Below are positions 16,589-24,567 of a DNA stretch of 64,000 nucleotides, in pieces. The DNA is from Pseudomonadota bacterium (GTDB lineage Bacteria > Pseudomonadota > Alphaproteobacteria > SP197). Location of the stretch: contig JBCCIS010000018.1 in the NCBI GenBank assembly GCA_039028155.1, positions 22,701 through 86,700 on the forward strand. The letters run 5' to 3'. The notes under the pieces are model-generated. The model was not told the DNA's origin and searched no databases. It was given only the letters and a program-made list of their open reading frames with translations. Made by a program: the position numbers and the translations under genes. How positions within the stretch are numbered: the first letter of the stretch is position 1; each line of letters starts with the position of its first letter.

Positions 16589-18379
16589 ATGAAGTCTCTG
16601 CCTGCCTTTGTCATTGTACTGCTGTTCACGGTAACGCCCATGGTGAGTCTCGCCGACGTTGCGCCGCCCGGCGATGTGCGCGACCGCCTGACCCATGAGG
16701 AGTTGATGGCGGACACACCAAACGAGGATGGGCCAATCCACAACGACTACTTCATGCCGGTCGGGTTGCATGAACCGGCGCTTCACGAGCTGTCCGGTGT
16801 GCTCGTGTTCTCGGCGACGGAGTTCTTGGAAGACACAGGGCAGACAGCCGACATGTATGGGCTGATGCTCAACGAAAGCGGCCATCTGATTCCGGCGGAA
16901 GAGTTCCCCGAGTTTGCGGCATCGTTCATGACCGTGCAAGGTCATCTGGTGCCCGTTGAGCGGGATGTCATTCGCACGCAGTCTCCCGACTGGGATGTTG
17001 TTCTTTCACCGGGCAGGGTCTGGACAGAACCCGGTGACGACGGGTGGTCACGCGCGTCGTTTCCGTTCGTTCTGGTCGGGCAAAAATGGAATGATACGCA
17101 CAATGGGATTGCGACGTTTCTCTATAACGAAACCGAGACGTCCGACCTTCAGTTTCAAATCGTTCAGGAATCCGCTGAGTGGTGGCGCTTCTACACGTGG
17201 GCGCGCGTGCCGCTGGCTTATCAACCGGGGCCGGTTGCGCAAAGACAGGAATTTGAGGCAGCGTTCGCCGACGAACTTGCACGGCGACTGCCGACCGCAC
17301 CCCTTGCATCCCTGGATGCCTCTTCTGGCGCGATCGACGGCATGACGCACAACCTCAAGCATTTGACGCTGACCGGGCTGGTCAGCGATGGGACGTTCTA
17401 TCGCACACCCTGTTACACGCGGTTTGGGGACTATCCGTATTGTGATGCGATGCGGCACAGCGTGTACAACGTGTCGGTCTCGGCCGGCGCGGCCCTAAGC
17501 CTCTTGTGGCTTGCAGAGAAGTACGGCCCGCATGTCCTGGATCTGAAGATCGTCGATTATGTCGATGTCGTGACACATCACGACGGCTGGCAGGATGTGA
17601 CGTTTCTGGACGCGATCGACATGGCGACCGGCATTGGCAGCCTTGCCGGGCTGGAGGGCTCTCGCCGTTATGACTTCGAAGACGACTTGGAAGCGCTCTA
17701 CTACGCGCAGTTTCATGACGCCGCGGACGCGCAAGGGCGGCTGGATGCCGCGTTCCTGGCCGGTAACTACAGCTGGGGACCAGGCGAGATCGCCCGATAC
17801 AGCACCGCACAGACCTTTGTGCTGACTGCCGCCATGGACGCTTATCTGAAGCAGGAGGAAGGGCCGGACGCACACCTGTGGGAGCGGGTATCCAATGAGG
17901 TGCTGTTGCCGATCGGCGTGCATCATCTCCCGATGGCCCACACACGCGAGTCCGACGGCGAACCGGGCTTGCCACTGCTTCACTCCGGCCTGCTTCCAAC
18001 AGGTGAGGATCTGGCAAAAATCGCCATGCTGATTCACGACCGCGGTGCCGTCGACGGGCGTCAGGTGCTTTATGCCGATGAAATCGATCGGCTCCTCGAA
18101 GGCGACCTAAAGAGAGGGTTGCCCATCAACTGGCGCACGCGCGATGGGCAGTACGGTTATGACTTCTCTTTCTGGTTCATGCCTTTTACCTCAGCGGATG
18201 GTTGTTGGGTCCGGATCCCAAAGATGATGGGTAACGGCAACATTGTCGCGCTCATGCCCAACGGTACCACGGCGATCCGTCTGGCGGATGCGACGCCTGG
18301 GACACCCGGCATGTATGAAGCAGAGAACATGGCGGCGTTGGCGGATAACTTGCGGTCGTTCTGTGAGGTGTCGCCATGA
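16589..18379 (+). CDS. exported serine-hydrolase-fold protein lacking SxxK (paralogue 2)
   Basis: 596 residues with a signal peptide (residues 1-22). It is collinear with paralogue 1, sharing DVAPPGD, RDRLT, PVHNDYFMPVG-like and GDYPYC blocks. The catalytic positions are again lost: Asn294-V-S-Val297 in place of SxxK and Y404-S-Thr406 in place of YxN. Relative to paralogue 1 it has an insert near residues 75-105. The stop overlaps the next start (ATGA), so it is translationally coupled to the first dienelactone-hydrolase-like gene. This is a second periplasmic pseudoenzyme candidate. Confidence 0.75.
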   Translation: MKSLPAFVIVLLFTVTPMVSLADVAPPGDVRDRLTHEELMADTPNEDGPIHNDYFMPVGLHEPALHELSGVLVFSATEFLEDTGQTADMYGLMLNESGHLIPAEEFPEFAASFMTVQGHLVPVERDVIRTQSPDWDVVLSPGRVWTEPGDDGWSRASFPFVLVGQKWNDTHNGIATFLYNETETSDLQFQIVQESAEWWRFYTWARVPLAYQPGPVAQRQEFEAAFADELARRLPTAPLASLDASSGAIDGMTHNLKHLTLTGLVSDGTFYRTPCYTRFGDYPYCDAMRHSVYNVSVSAGAALSLLWLAEKYGPHVLDLKIVDYVDVVTHHDGWQDVTFLDAIDMATGIGSLAGLEGSRRYDFEDDLEALYYAQFHDAADAQGRLDAAFLAGNYSWGPGEIARYSTAQTFVLTAAMDAYLKQEEGPDAHLWERVSNEVLLPIGVHHLPMAHTRESDGEPGLPLLHSGLLPTGEDLAKIAMLIHDRGAVDGRQVLYADEIDRLLEGDLKRGLPINWRTRDGQYGYDFSFWFMPFTSADGCWVRIPKMMGNGNIVALMPNGTTAIRLADATPGTPGMYEAENMAALADNLRSFCEVSP

Positions 18380-19164
18380 TCCGCGCAGTGTGCGTCATAC
18401 TTCTTGGCTGCCTGCTGACGACAACCGCACACGCCGAAAGTGAGATCGTCACGTTCCCGGTGACCGAGTTCTCGGGCGAAACGACCATGCTGCGGGCGAA
18501 GCTCAACAGGCCCGAAGGCGACGGCCCATTCCCGGCGGTCGCGCTGCTGCACGGATGCAACGGTCCAAACTTTGTGAGCACTTTGGACGAACAGATCTTT
18601 GAGCCGATGGGTTATGTCACGTTGGTCATCGACAGTTTCGGTCCGCGTGGTCTCGCGCACGCATGCGACAGCACGAACGCGTATGTCGCGCCTCCTTCGA
18701 TACGCGCCCTCGATTCCCATGCTGGAAAGGCGTTTCTGGCGCGTTTGTCCTATGTCAATGATGAACAGATTGGTGTTGTCGGATGGTCCCATGGCGCGAT
18801 GAGCATCTTGAGGGCCATCAGCAATGATGTCTTGAACCAGCCGGATCGACAGGCCCCCTTCAAGGCGGCCGTCGCGTTTTACCCACTCTGTCCAACGAGA
18901 CTAACCGGCACCGATGCTCCGCTGCTTATCTTGATCGGCAGTGCCGATACGTCGACACCGCTCGCGCGATGTGAGTCCTTGTCGCTAGCCGGTGACAGCG
19001 AGGTCTACGAGATCATCGTCTACCCCGGGGCCACCCATGCCTTCGATTGGGTGGACTCTCCCGGAGAGTTCTATGGTCACAGGATGATCTACGACGCCGA
19101 GGTGACGGAAGACGCCTACCGCCGCATGTTCGACTTCCTGGCGTTGCACGTGCAAGCGCCATGA
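18376..19164 (+). CDS. exported dienelactone-hydrolase-like protein, copy 1
   Basis: 262 residues with a signal peptide ending THAES near residue 21. Alpha/beta hydrolase of the dienelactone hydrolase group: VALLHGCNG oxyanion region, nucleophile elbow VGWSHGA (serine, not the cysteine of true dienelactone hydrolases), acid in LIGSADT, histidine in YPGATHAFDW. Probably an esterase or acyl hydrolase acting in the periplasm. The stop overlaps the start of a tandem paralogue. The first 45 codons of the two copies are nearly identical in DNA, pointing to a fairly recent tandem duplication. Confidence 0.82.
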   Translation: MIRAVCVILLGCLLTTTAHAESEIVTFPVTEFSGETTMLRAKLNRPEGDGPFPAVALLHGCNGPNFVSTLDEQIFEPMGYVTLVIDSFGPRGLAHACDSTNAYVAPPSIRALDSHAGKAFLARLSYVNDEQIGVVGWSHGAMSILRAISNDVLNQPDRQAPFKAAVAFYPLCPTRLTGTDAPLLILIGSADTSTPLARCESLSLAGDSEVYEIIVYPGATHAFDWVDSPGEFYGHRMIYDAEVTEDAYRRMFDFLALHVQAP

Positions 19165-19952
19165 TCCGCGCACTTGTCACCACTCTTCTTGGATGTCTGC
19201 TGGCGACGACCGGTCGCGCCGAAAGCGAGATCGTCACGTTCCCCGTGACCGAGTTCTCCGGCGAGACCACGATGCTGGAGGCCAAGCTCACCGTGCCTCA
19301 AGGAGAGGGACCGTTTCCGGCGGTCGTGCTGCTGCATAGCTGCGGTGGAACTGACCAGGAGGGGACGTGGGCTAATTACACCCGGATAGCGTCGTGGGGC
19401 TATGTCACGCTGCGCATCGACAGCTTTGGGCCGCGCGGCATCGATCATTTGTGTGCGCCGTCACCGGACATAGACCGTGCAAGCTACGCCACGCGGGCGC
19501 GCGACGCCCACGCGGGACGAGAGTTTCTGGCGAGCTTGCCCTATGTCGACGGCGACAGGATCGCCGTTGTCGGCTGGTCCCACGGCGGCAACAGCGTCAT
19601 GAAGGCCATCAGCAACATATCGAGGTATGAGCCGCGCACGACGACACCATTCAACGCGGCCGTCGCGTTCTATCCCTTGTGTGATTTGACCCGCGGTCTG
19701 GATGCGCCACTCCTGATCCTGACCGGCGATGCGGACAACCTGACGCGGGCTTGGAACTGCGAGACGATGGAACTTCCCGATGCAACGCAAAGCTTCGAGC
19801 TCGTCGTCTACCCCGGCGCGACCCATGCGTTCGATTGGGAGGGTGAGGATGTTGTCTATCGCGGACATAAAATGTCCTATGACCCGGAAGCGACGGCAGA
19901 TGCCTATCGCCGCGTGGAGGCGTTCTTGGCGCAGCACCTGCAGGCGCCGTGA
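19161..19952 (+). CDS. exported dienelactone-hydrolase-like protein, copy 2
   Basis: 263 residues from the ATG at 19161, which overlaps the previous stop. Signal peptide to about residue 20. The same catalytic set as copy 1 is seen: VVLLHSCGG, VGWSHGGNS, LTGDADN, YPGATHAFDW. The N-terminal 45 residues match copy 1 almost exactly while the middle has diverged, so the substrates may differ. The stop overlaps a GTG start of the next small gene (GTGA). All reading frames from 16589 to 20362 are therefore coupled, so they were probably made as a unit. Confidence 0.82.
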   Translation: MIRALVTTLLGCLLATTGRAESEIVTFPVTEFSGETTMLEAKLTVPQGEGPFPAVVLLHSCGGTDQEGTWANYTRIASWGYVTLRIDSFGPRGIDHLCAPSPDIDRASYATRARDAHAGREFLASLPYVDGDRIAVVGWSHGGNSVMKAISNISRYEPRTTTPFNAAVAFYPLCDLTRGLDAPLLILTGDADNLTRAWNCETMELPDATQSFELVVYPGATHAFDWEGEDVVYRGHKMSYDPEATADAYRRVEAFLAQHLQAP

Positions 19953-20362
19953 CGCGTGCGACATGCATTGCGTTCGCCGCGTGCCTCATAGCCGTAGTTG
20001 CCGGCGCGCTATCTTTGTCGACGCCCGTTTTGGCAACCGAGCCAATCGTCGGTACCTGGCAGGGCATCATCATTGAAAGGGGTCTAGATCCCTATAACGC
20101 CACGCTGGTCATCGAGAGTACCGACGAGGGAACGAGTTCCTATCCCGAGTACGACTGTGACGCCCGGCTCACCCTGATATCCGTCGATGGTGCGATCCAT
20201 GAATACAGCGAGATCATTACGCGTGGGCGGTTTCGTTGTACAGACGGTTATCTCCAGCTGACCGTTGACGGCGACGAGCTGATCTACAGTTGGACCGAGG
20301 AGCGGCAGGGCGACGACGTCATCTACACAGGTAGACTGCAGCGACTGGATGAAGTGCCGTGA
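19949..20362 (+). CDS. small exported protein of unknown function
   Basis: 137 residues from the GTG at 19949 (overlapping the previous stop); signal peptide to about residue 30. The mature part looks like a small beta-barrel (GTWQGIIIERG ... LTVDGDELIYSWTEE), reminiscent of lipocalin-like or DUF-type periplasmic proteins. Two cysteines, in DCDAR and FRCTDG, could form a disulfide. Last gene of the coupled secreted-hydrolase run. Confidence 0.65.
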   Translation: MTRATCIAFAACLIAVVAGALSLSTPVLATEPIVGTWQGIIIERGLDPYNATLVIESTDEGTSSYPEYDCDARLTLISVDGAIHEYSEIITRGRFRCTDGYLQLTVDGDELIYSWTEERQGDDVIYTGRLQRLDEVP

Positions 20363-20481
20363 CCCGCGGTATCGTCGAGCGCTTCGACTTCCTGTCTGCG
20401 CGGGGAAACGAGGTCGCCATTTTCGCGGTTCACGCGCGTTCTGCCAGAATGGAGACGCTATCGCTGACGTGAGAGTCCGTC

Positions 20482-20856
20482 ATGGATGGTAACGACAGAG
20501 CGAGAAAACGACATGAGGAGGCCGCCAAGCTGCGGCAAGTGGCTAACTCCGCGGCGCCGCGCGCCTACCAGGATCCGAAGAAAGAGGCGCTTAAACTCGA
20601 AGACCTCGATCCCAACGACAACAACAACAAAGGCATGGACAACACCACCTTCGGTAATGTCGTCGATCTGTATGGCGCGTTTACCCAGGACGATTCGTGG
20701 CGCACCAGGCCCATCTCCACGGCGGTCTCGATGAGTTCCTATGCGCTCGCGTACATTCTTCTGCTGATCGTGCTGAGCGTCGCCCAGTGTTCCTGGTGGT
20801 ATGAGCCCGGCATGTACTCCGATAACGACGCGCGGACCGTGGCGCACGGCCGCTGA
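20482..20856 (+). CDS. single-pass membrane protein of unknown function
   Basis: 124 residues. The N-terminal 80 residues are charged and Asn-rich (LDPNDNNNKGMDN), followed by one transmembrane helix (about residues 85-104) and a short C-terminal tail with SVAQCSWWYEPG. The topology would place the charged part in the cytoplasm. No family recognised. It lies 119 bases after the hydrolase cluster and converges with the isochorismatase gene. Confidence 0.55.
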   Translation: MDGNDRARKRHEEAAKLRQVANSAAPRAYQDPKKEALKLEDLDPNDNNNKGMDNTTFGNVVDLYGAFTQDDSWRTRPISTAVSMSSYALAYILLLIVLSVAQCSWWYEPGMYSDNDARTVAHGR

Positions 20857-20895
20857 TGCGCGTCGGCCGCGCGCCTCAGATCAGCGAGCGGCAGG

Positions 20896-21453
20896 TCAGT
20901 CCCCGTCGCCGCTGAGGTATTCGTCGGTCGACTTCAGCGTCGCATAGGCGAAGCCGAGCGCGCTCATATAGGCGGCGTGGGCTTGGCGGGCGGGGATGGT
21001 CTCGCCCTCGAACTCCAGGTCGCGGGACGCGCAGGCGTCGTGGATGACGGTGCAGGTGTAGCCGAGATCGCTTGCCGCGCGGGTCGCGGCGTCGACGCAC
21101 ATGTGGCTCATGGCGCCGCAGATGACGAGGTTCTCGACGCCGTTATTGCCGAGCACGTCCTGCAGGTCGGTCTCGTGGAAGGCGTTGACCTGGTGTTTGA
21201 GGACCTGCGGCTCGCCATCCTTGGGCGCGACGTCGCGATGGATCTCCGCGCCCGGCGATCCCGCGACAAAGAACGGCGCGTCGTCTTCGACAAAGTTGTG
21301 GTGGACGTGAACGATCAGGTCATCGGACTGGCGAAACTTCTCGACCATCTTGGAGGCATTGGCCGACGCGGCCTCGATGCCGTCAAGGGTCCACTTGCCG
21401 TCGGGGTAATAGTCGTTCTGCAGGTCGATGATCACGAGCGCGGTCTTGGTCAT
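20896..21453 (-). CDS. isochorismatase-family cysteine hydrolase
   Basis: 185 residues from the ATG at 21453, chosen because CCGGAGGA lies just upstream and the family begins immediately (TALVIIDLQNDY, with catalytic Asp). The lysine-containing segment LKHQVNAFHETDL and the nucleophile GAMSHMCVDAATRAA complete the Asp-Lys-Cys triad. Such enzymes hydrolyse amides or enol ethers (nicotinamidase, isochorismatase, N-carbamoyl compounds). Divergent from a GlxA-type regulator, a common arrangement in which the regulator controls the hydrolase. Confidence 0.9.
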   Translation of the reverse strand: MTKTALVIIDLQNDYYPDGKWTLDGIEAASANASKMVEKFRQSDDLIVHVHHNFVEDDAPFFVAGSPGAEIHRDVAPKDGEPQVLKHQVNAFHETDLQDVLGNNGVENLVICGAMSHMCVDAATRAASDLGYTCTVIHDACASRDLEFEGETIPARQAHAAYMSALGFAYATLKSTDEYLSGDGD

Positions 21454-21568
21454 GGCGGTGTCCTCCGGCGGTTGCGTGTCGTGGGTGTTCCTGGGCTGGA
21501 CAACGTAGTCATGAGGGCGCAGGGTCGGAATTGGCACAAATGACATAAAACACGGTGAAACTGACAGG

Positions 21569-22549
21569 ATGACGGAAGAGAGCGGCGCCGCGACGGCGAT
21601 TGGCGTGCTGGCCTATCCGGGATCGCAGGCCTGTGCGGTGCACGGCCTGAGCGATCTGTTCGCCGTCGCGAACGGCATCGCGGAAGAGAGCGGGGCATCG
21701 TCGGGACCGGCCTTTTCCGTCAGCCACTGGGCGGTGTCGGGCGATGGCGGCGATGTCGTCATGACCGATGGTCCCGGTGAGGGCGGTCACCAGCAACTGG
21801 GCGCGTTGATCGCTCCGCCATGTCTTGGCGAGCAGGGGCCGGAGGCATTCGCGCCGCCCGTCCTGGCCTGGATCCAACGGCAGCACGGCGGTGGCGCGGT
21901 GATCTGTTCGATCTGCGCCGGCGCGTTCCTGCTGGGCGAGGCGGGGTTGCTCAACGGACGCGCGGCGACGACGCACTGGGCCCTGGCAGAGCAGTTCGCC
22001 GATCGGTTCAAGGGCGTGCGGCTTGAGACCGACAAGCTGATCGTGGACGACGGCGACATCATCACCGCCGGCGGCGTGATGGCGTGGGTCGATCTGGGGC
22101 TTCGTCTGGTCGACCGCTTCGTCGGTCCGACGGTGATGCTGGATGTCGCGCGATTTTTCCTTGTCGACCCCAGCGGCAGGGAGCAGCGATTCTATAGCGC
22201 CTTCGCACCAAGTCTCGGCCATGGCGACGAACCAATTCTGGCGGTCCAGCATTGGCTGCAGACCAACAGCGAGAGCGCCGTGACGATCGCGTCGATGTCG
22301 TCGGTCGCCGGATTGAGCGAGCGGACATTCCTGCGGCGCTTTCAGAAAGCCACCGGCCTTAAGCCCACCGCCTATGTGCAGTCGCTGCGTGTCGGACGGG
22401 CGCGCGAACTGTTGGAACAGTCGTCGCTGCCGTTCAATCAGATCGCCTGGAAGGTCGGCTACGAAGACCCTGCGGCCTTCAGCAAGGTGTTCCAGCGGAT
22501 CATGGGTCTTGCACCCGGCGAATACCGCCGGCGTTTCTCCGTGGGTTGA
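21569..22549 (+). CDS. GlxA-type AraC-family transcriptional regulator
   Basis: 326 residues. The N-terminal DJ-1/PfpI-like domain (residues 8-190) has the cysteine elbow ICSICAGAFLLGEAGLL. The C-terminal AraC double HTH (residues 225-320) shows LSERTFLRRFQKATGLKP and a second helix pair ending FSKVFQRIMGLAPGEYRRRF. It probably senses a small metabolite and activates the divergent isochorismatase gene; the start-to-start gap is 115 bases. Metabolite unknown. Confidence 0.9.
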   Translation: MTEESGAATAIGVLAYPGSQACAVHGLSDLFAVANGIAEESGASSGPAFSVSHWAVSGDGGDVVMTDGPGEGGHQQLGALIAPPCLGEQGPEAFAPPVLAWIQRQHGGGAVICSICAGAFLLGEAGLLNGRAATTHWALAEQFADRFKGVRLETDKLIVDDGDIITAGGVMAWVDLGLRLVDRFVGPTVMLDVARFFLVDPSGREQRFYSAFAPSLGHGDEPILAVQHWLQTNSESAVTIASMSSVAGLSERTFLRRFQKATGLKPTAYVQSLRVGRARELLEQSSLPFNQIAWKVGYEDPAAFSKVFQRIMGLAPGEYRRRFSVG

Positions 22550-22719
22550 ACCAGGTGCGATCTGAAGGAGACCTGTAGCGGACGGCCATCCTGTGCCAAC
22601 GCGTTTTTCGGTCAAGCGGGCCGGCACGGTTTCCGTAAAGACGGAAAATGCGCTAACGTCGGCGCCGCGTGAACACATGTGTGACGTATCTCGGCAACAA
22701 GACCGGGGAGCGCCAACAG

Positions 22720-24537
22720 ATGAGCGACTATCTTTCGAGGGGGAAGGGGAGAAAAGGTCGGCGCGGGCGGCATGTGATGCCGTTCGGCGACGCCTTTGGC
22801 GTGCGCGCCGTCGTGCGGGCATGTATCGGGCTCGCGGTGTTGACTGCCATAGCGATCGGCGGGGCGCGGGCCGAGGTCGAGGCGCCGGGCGGGGTGCGCG
22901 ACGTGTTGACGGCCGAGGTGCTGCGTCATGGCCGGCAAATGGGCGACGAGGCCGTGCACAACGGCTGGTTCATGCCGGTCGGCGCGTCGGCGCCGGCGCT
23001 GCATGCGTTTACCGGCACGCTTCATCTGCCGGAGACGCGGATGGCGGGCTTCGACGGTGGCGACAGGGGTGATGCATGGTTCCCCGCGGTCGCGCTGACG
23101 TTCATCAGCCATGACGGTTATCTGATCCCCGTCGAGCCGGGCATCGTAGGCGGGACGGGTTCGCGCAGTCCGTGGGATATCATCGTGTCGCCAGGACGCA
23201 TTTGGTCAGAGGCCGATGACGGCGGGCGCTCGCGCGCGTCCTTCCCGTTCGTCTTGGCCGGCGGCGCGTGGTGGAACGAGGCGCATAACGGCTTGGCGAC
23301 GTTCGTCTTCGATGACGACGGCGTTTCCGACGTGCGGTTCCAGATTGTGCAGGAGACCGCGCCCTACAACACCTTCGACGGATTTGGCCGGCTCGAAGCG
23401 ACTTATGATCCCCATGATGTCGCGCAGGCGGCGGCCGTGCTCGCGGCGTTCAAGATGGACCGCGCGGCGCGTCTGCCGGTGCGCCCGTTCGCCGACCTGG
23501 AAAGCGGTTTCTCACTGGCGGCGATGCGCACCTTCGCCGGGCGCTATCGCGACGAGCCGGTCAGCGCCAGCGGGCTGGTGGTCGACGGCGTCATCTATCT
23601 GCGCCCGTGCGAAACGCGCTACGGCGACTTCCCCTATTGCGAGGAGATGCGCCATGGCGTCTTCTCGGTGACCAAGTCGCTGGGCGCGATGGTCGCCATG
23701 CTCTACCTTGCCGAAAAGCACGGTGACCATGTTTTCGATCTAAGGATCAGAGATTACCTGGAGGTCACCGCGCACCATGACGGCTGGCAGGACGTGACCT
23801 TTGCCGACGCGCTGAACATGGCGACCGGTATTGGCGAGGGATCGCCGAACGCGGGCAGCGCGCATTACTATGCCGAAGTCTTCCCGGGCTGGAAGACGAC
23901 ACTGTTCCTGGATTCCCCATCAACTTCCGGCAAGCTGCGCGCCGCGTTTGCCGGTCTTGACTATGACTGGGGCCCCGGCGAGATCTTTCGCTACCGCAAC
24001 ATGGATACGTTTGTTCTGGCGGCCGCCATGGACAGCCTCGTGAAGAGGTTGGAAGGGCCGGAAGCCAACATGTGGGACAACGTCATGGCCGAGGTGTTGC
24101 AGCCGATCGGGATTCCCTCGATCCCGATCTCGCGTACGGTCGAGCCGGATGGCGGGACGGGCATTCCGATGATGGCCGCCGGCCTCTATCCCAACGTCCA
24201 CGACATCGCCAAGATCACGTCGCTGCTGCACACCAAGGGCCGCCATGACGGCCAACAGCTGTTAAGCGAAGCGAAGCTGGACGAGGCGTTCTACCGCACG
24301 CCGATACGCGGGTTGGACGTGCCGGGGTTCGACGAGACCTATCACATGTCGCTTTGGTACTTCTGGGTGCGCCAGGGCCCGTGCCGGGTGACGGTGCCGC
24401 ACATGTCAGGCTGGGGCGGCAACATCATCGAGGTGCTGCCCAATGGGCTGACCGCGTTTTTCCTAAGCGACGACTTCGTCAACGAATACCGCGCGGTCGC
24501 CGAGGCGGCGGGCGAGGTACGTCCACTTTGTTCGTGA
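22720..24537 (+). CDS. exported beta-lactamase/PBP-like serine hydrolase (paralogue 3, catalytic residues intact)
   Basis: 605 residues from the ATG at 22720, with GGGGAG upstream; ATG 22777 and GTG 22669 are alternatives. A basic n-region precedes a signal helix (VVRACIGLAVLTAIAIGGARAE). It is collinear with the proteins at 13560 and 16589. Here the SxxK motif is present as Ser316-V-T-Lys319 and YxN as Tyr425-R-Asn427, with a glycine-rich third block GWGGN. This looks like a working periplasmic serine hydrolase (D,D-peptidase, esterase or amidase), and the two relatives at 13560 and 16589 look like its inactive partners or decoys. Confidence 0.8.
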   Translation: MSDYLSRGKGRKGRRGRHVMPFGDAFGVRAVVRACIGLAVLTAIAIGGARAEVEAPGGVRDVLTAEVLRHGRQMGDEAVHNGWFMPVGASAPALHAFTGTLHLPETRMAGFDGGDRGDAWFPAVALTFISHDGYLIPVEPGIVGGTGSRSPWDIIVSPGRIWSEADDGGRSRASFPFVLAGGAWWNEAHNGLATFVFDDDGVSDVRFQIVQETAPYNTFDGFGRLEATYDPHDVAQAAAVLAAFKMDRAARLPVRPFADLESGFSLAAMRTFAGRYRDEPVSASGLVVDGVIYLRPCETRYGDFPYCEEMRHGVFSVTKSLGAMVAMLYLAEKHGDHVFDLRIRDYLEVTAHHDGWQDVTFADALNMATGIGEGSPNAGSAHYYAEVFPGWKTTLFLDSPSTSGKLRAAFAGLDYDWGPGEIFRYRNMDTFVLAAAMDSLVKRLEGPEANMWDNVMAEVLQPIGIPSIPISRTVEPDGGTGIPMMAAGLYPNVHDIAKITSLLHTKGRHDGQQLLSEAKLDEAFYRTPIRGLDVPGFDETYHMSLWYFWVRQGPCRVTVPHMSGWGGNIIEVLPNGLTAFFLSDDFVNEYRAVAEAAGEVRPLCS

Positions 24538-24567
24538 GTCATCGGACTTCTTAGCGGGCCTCTATTG

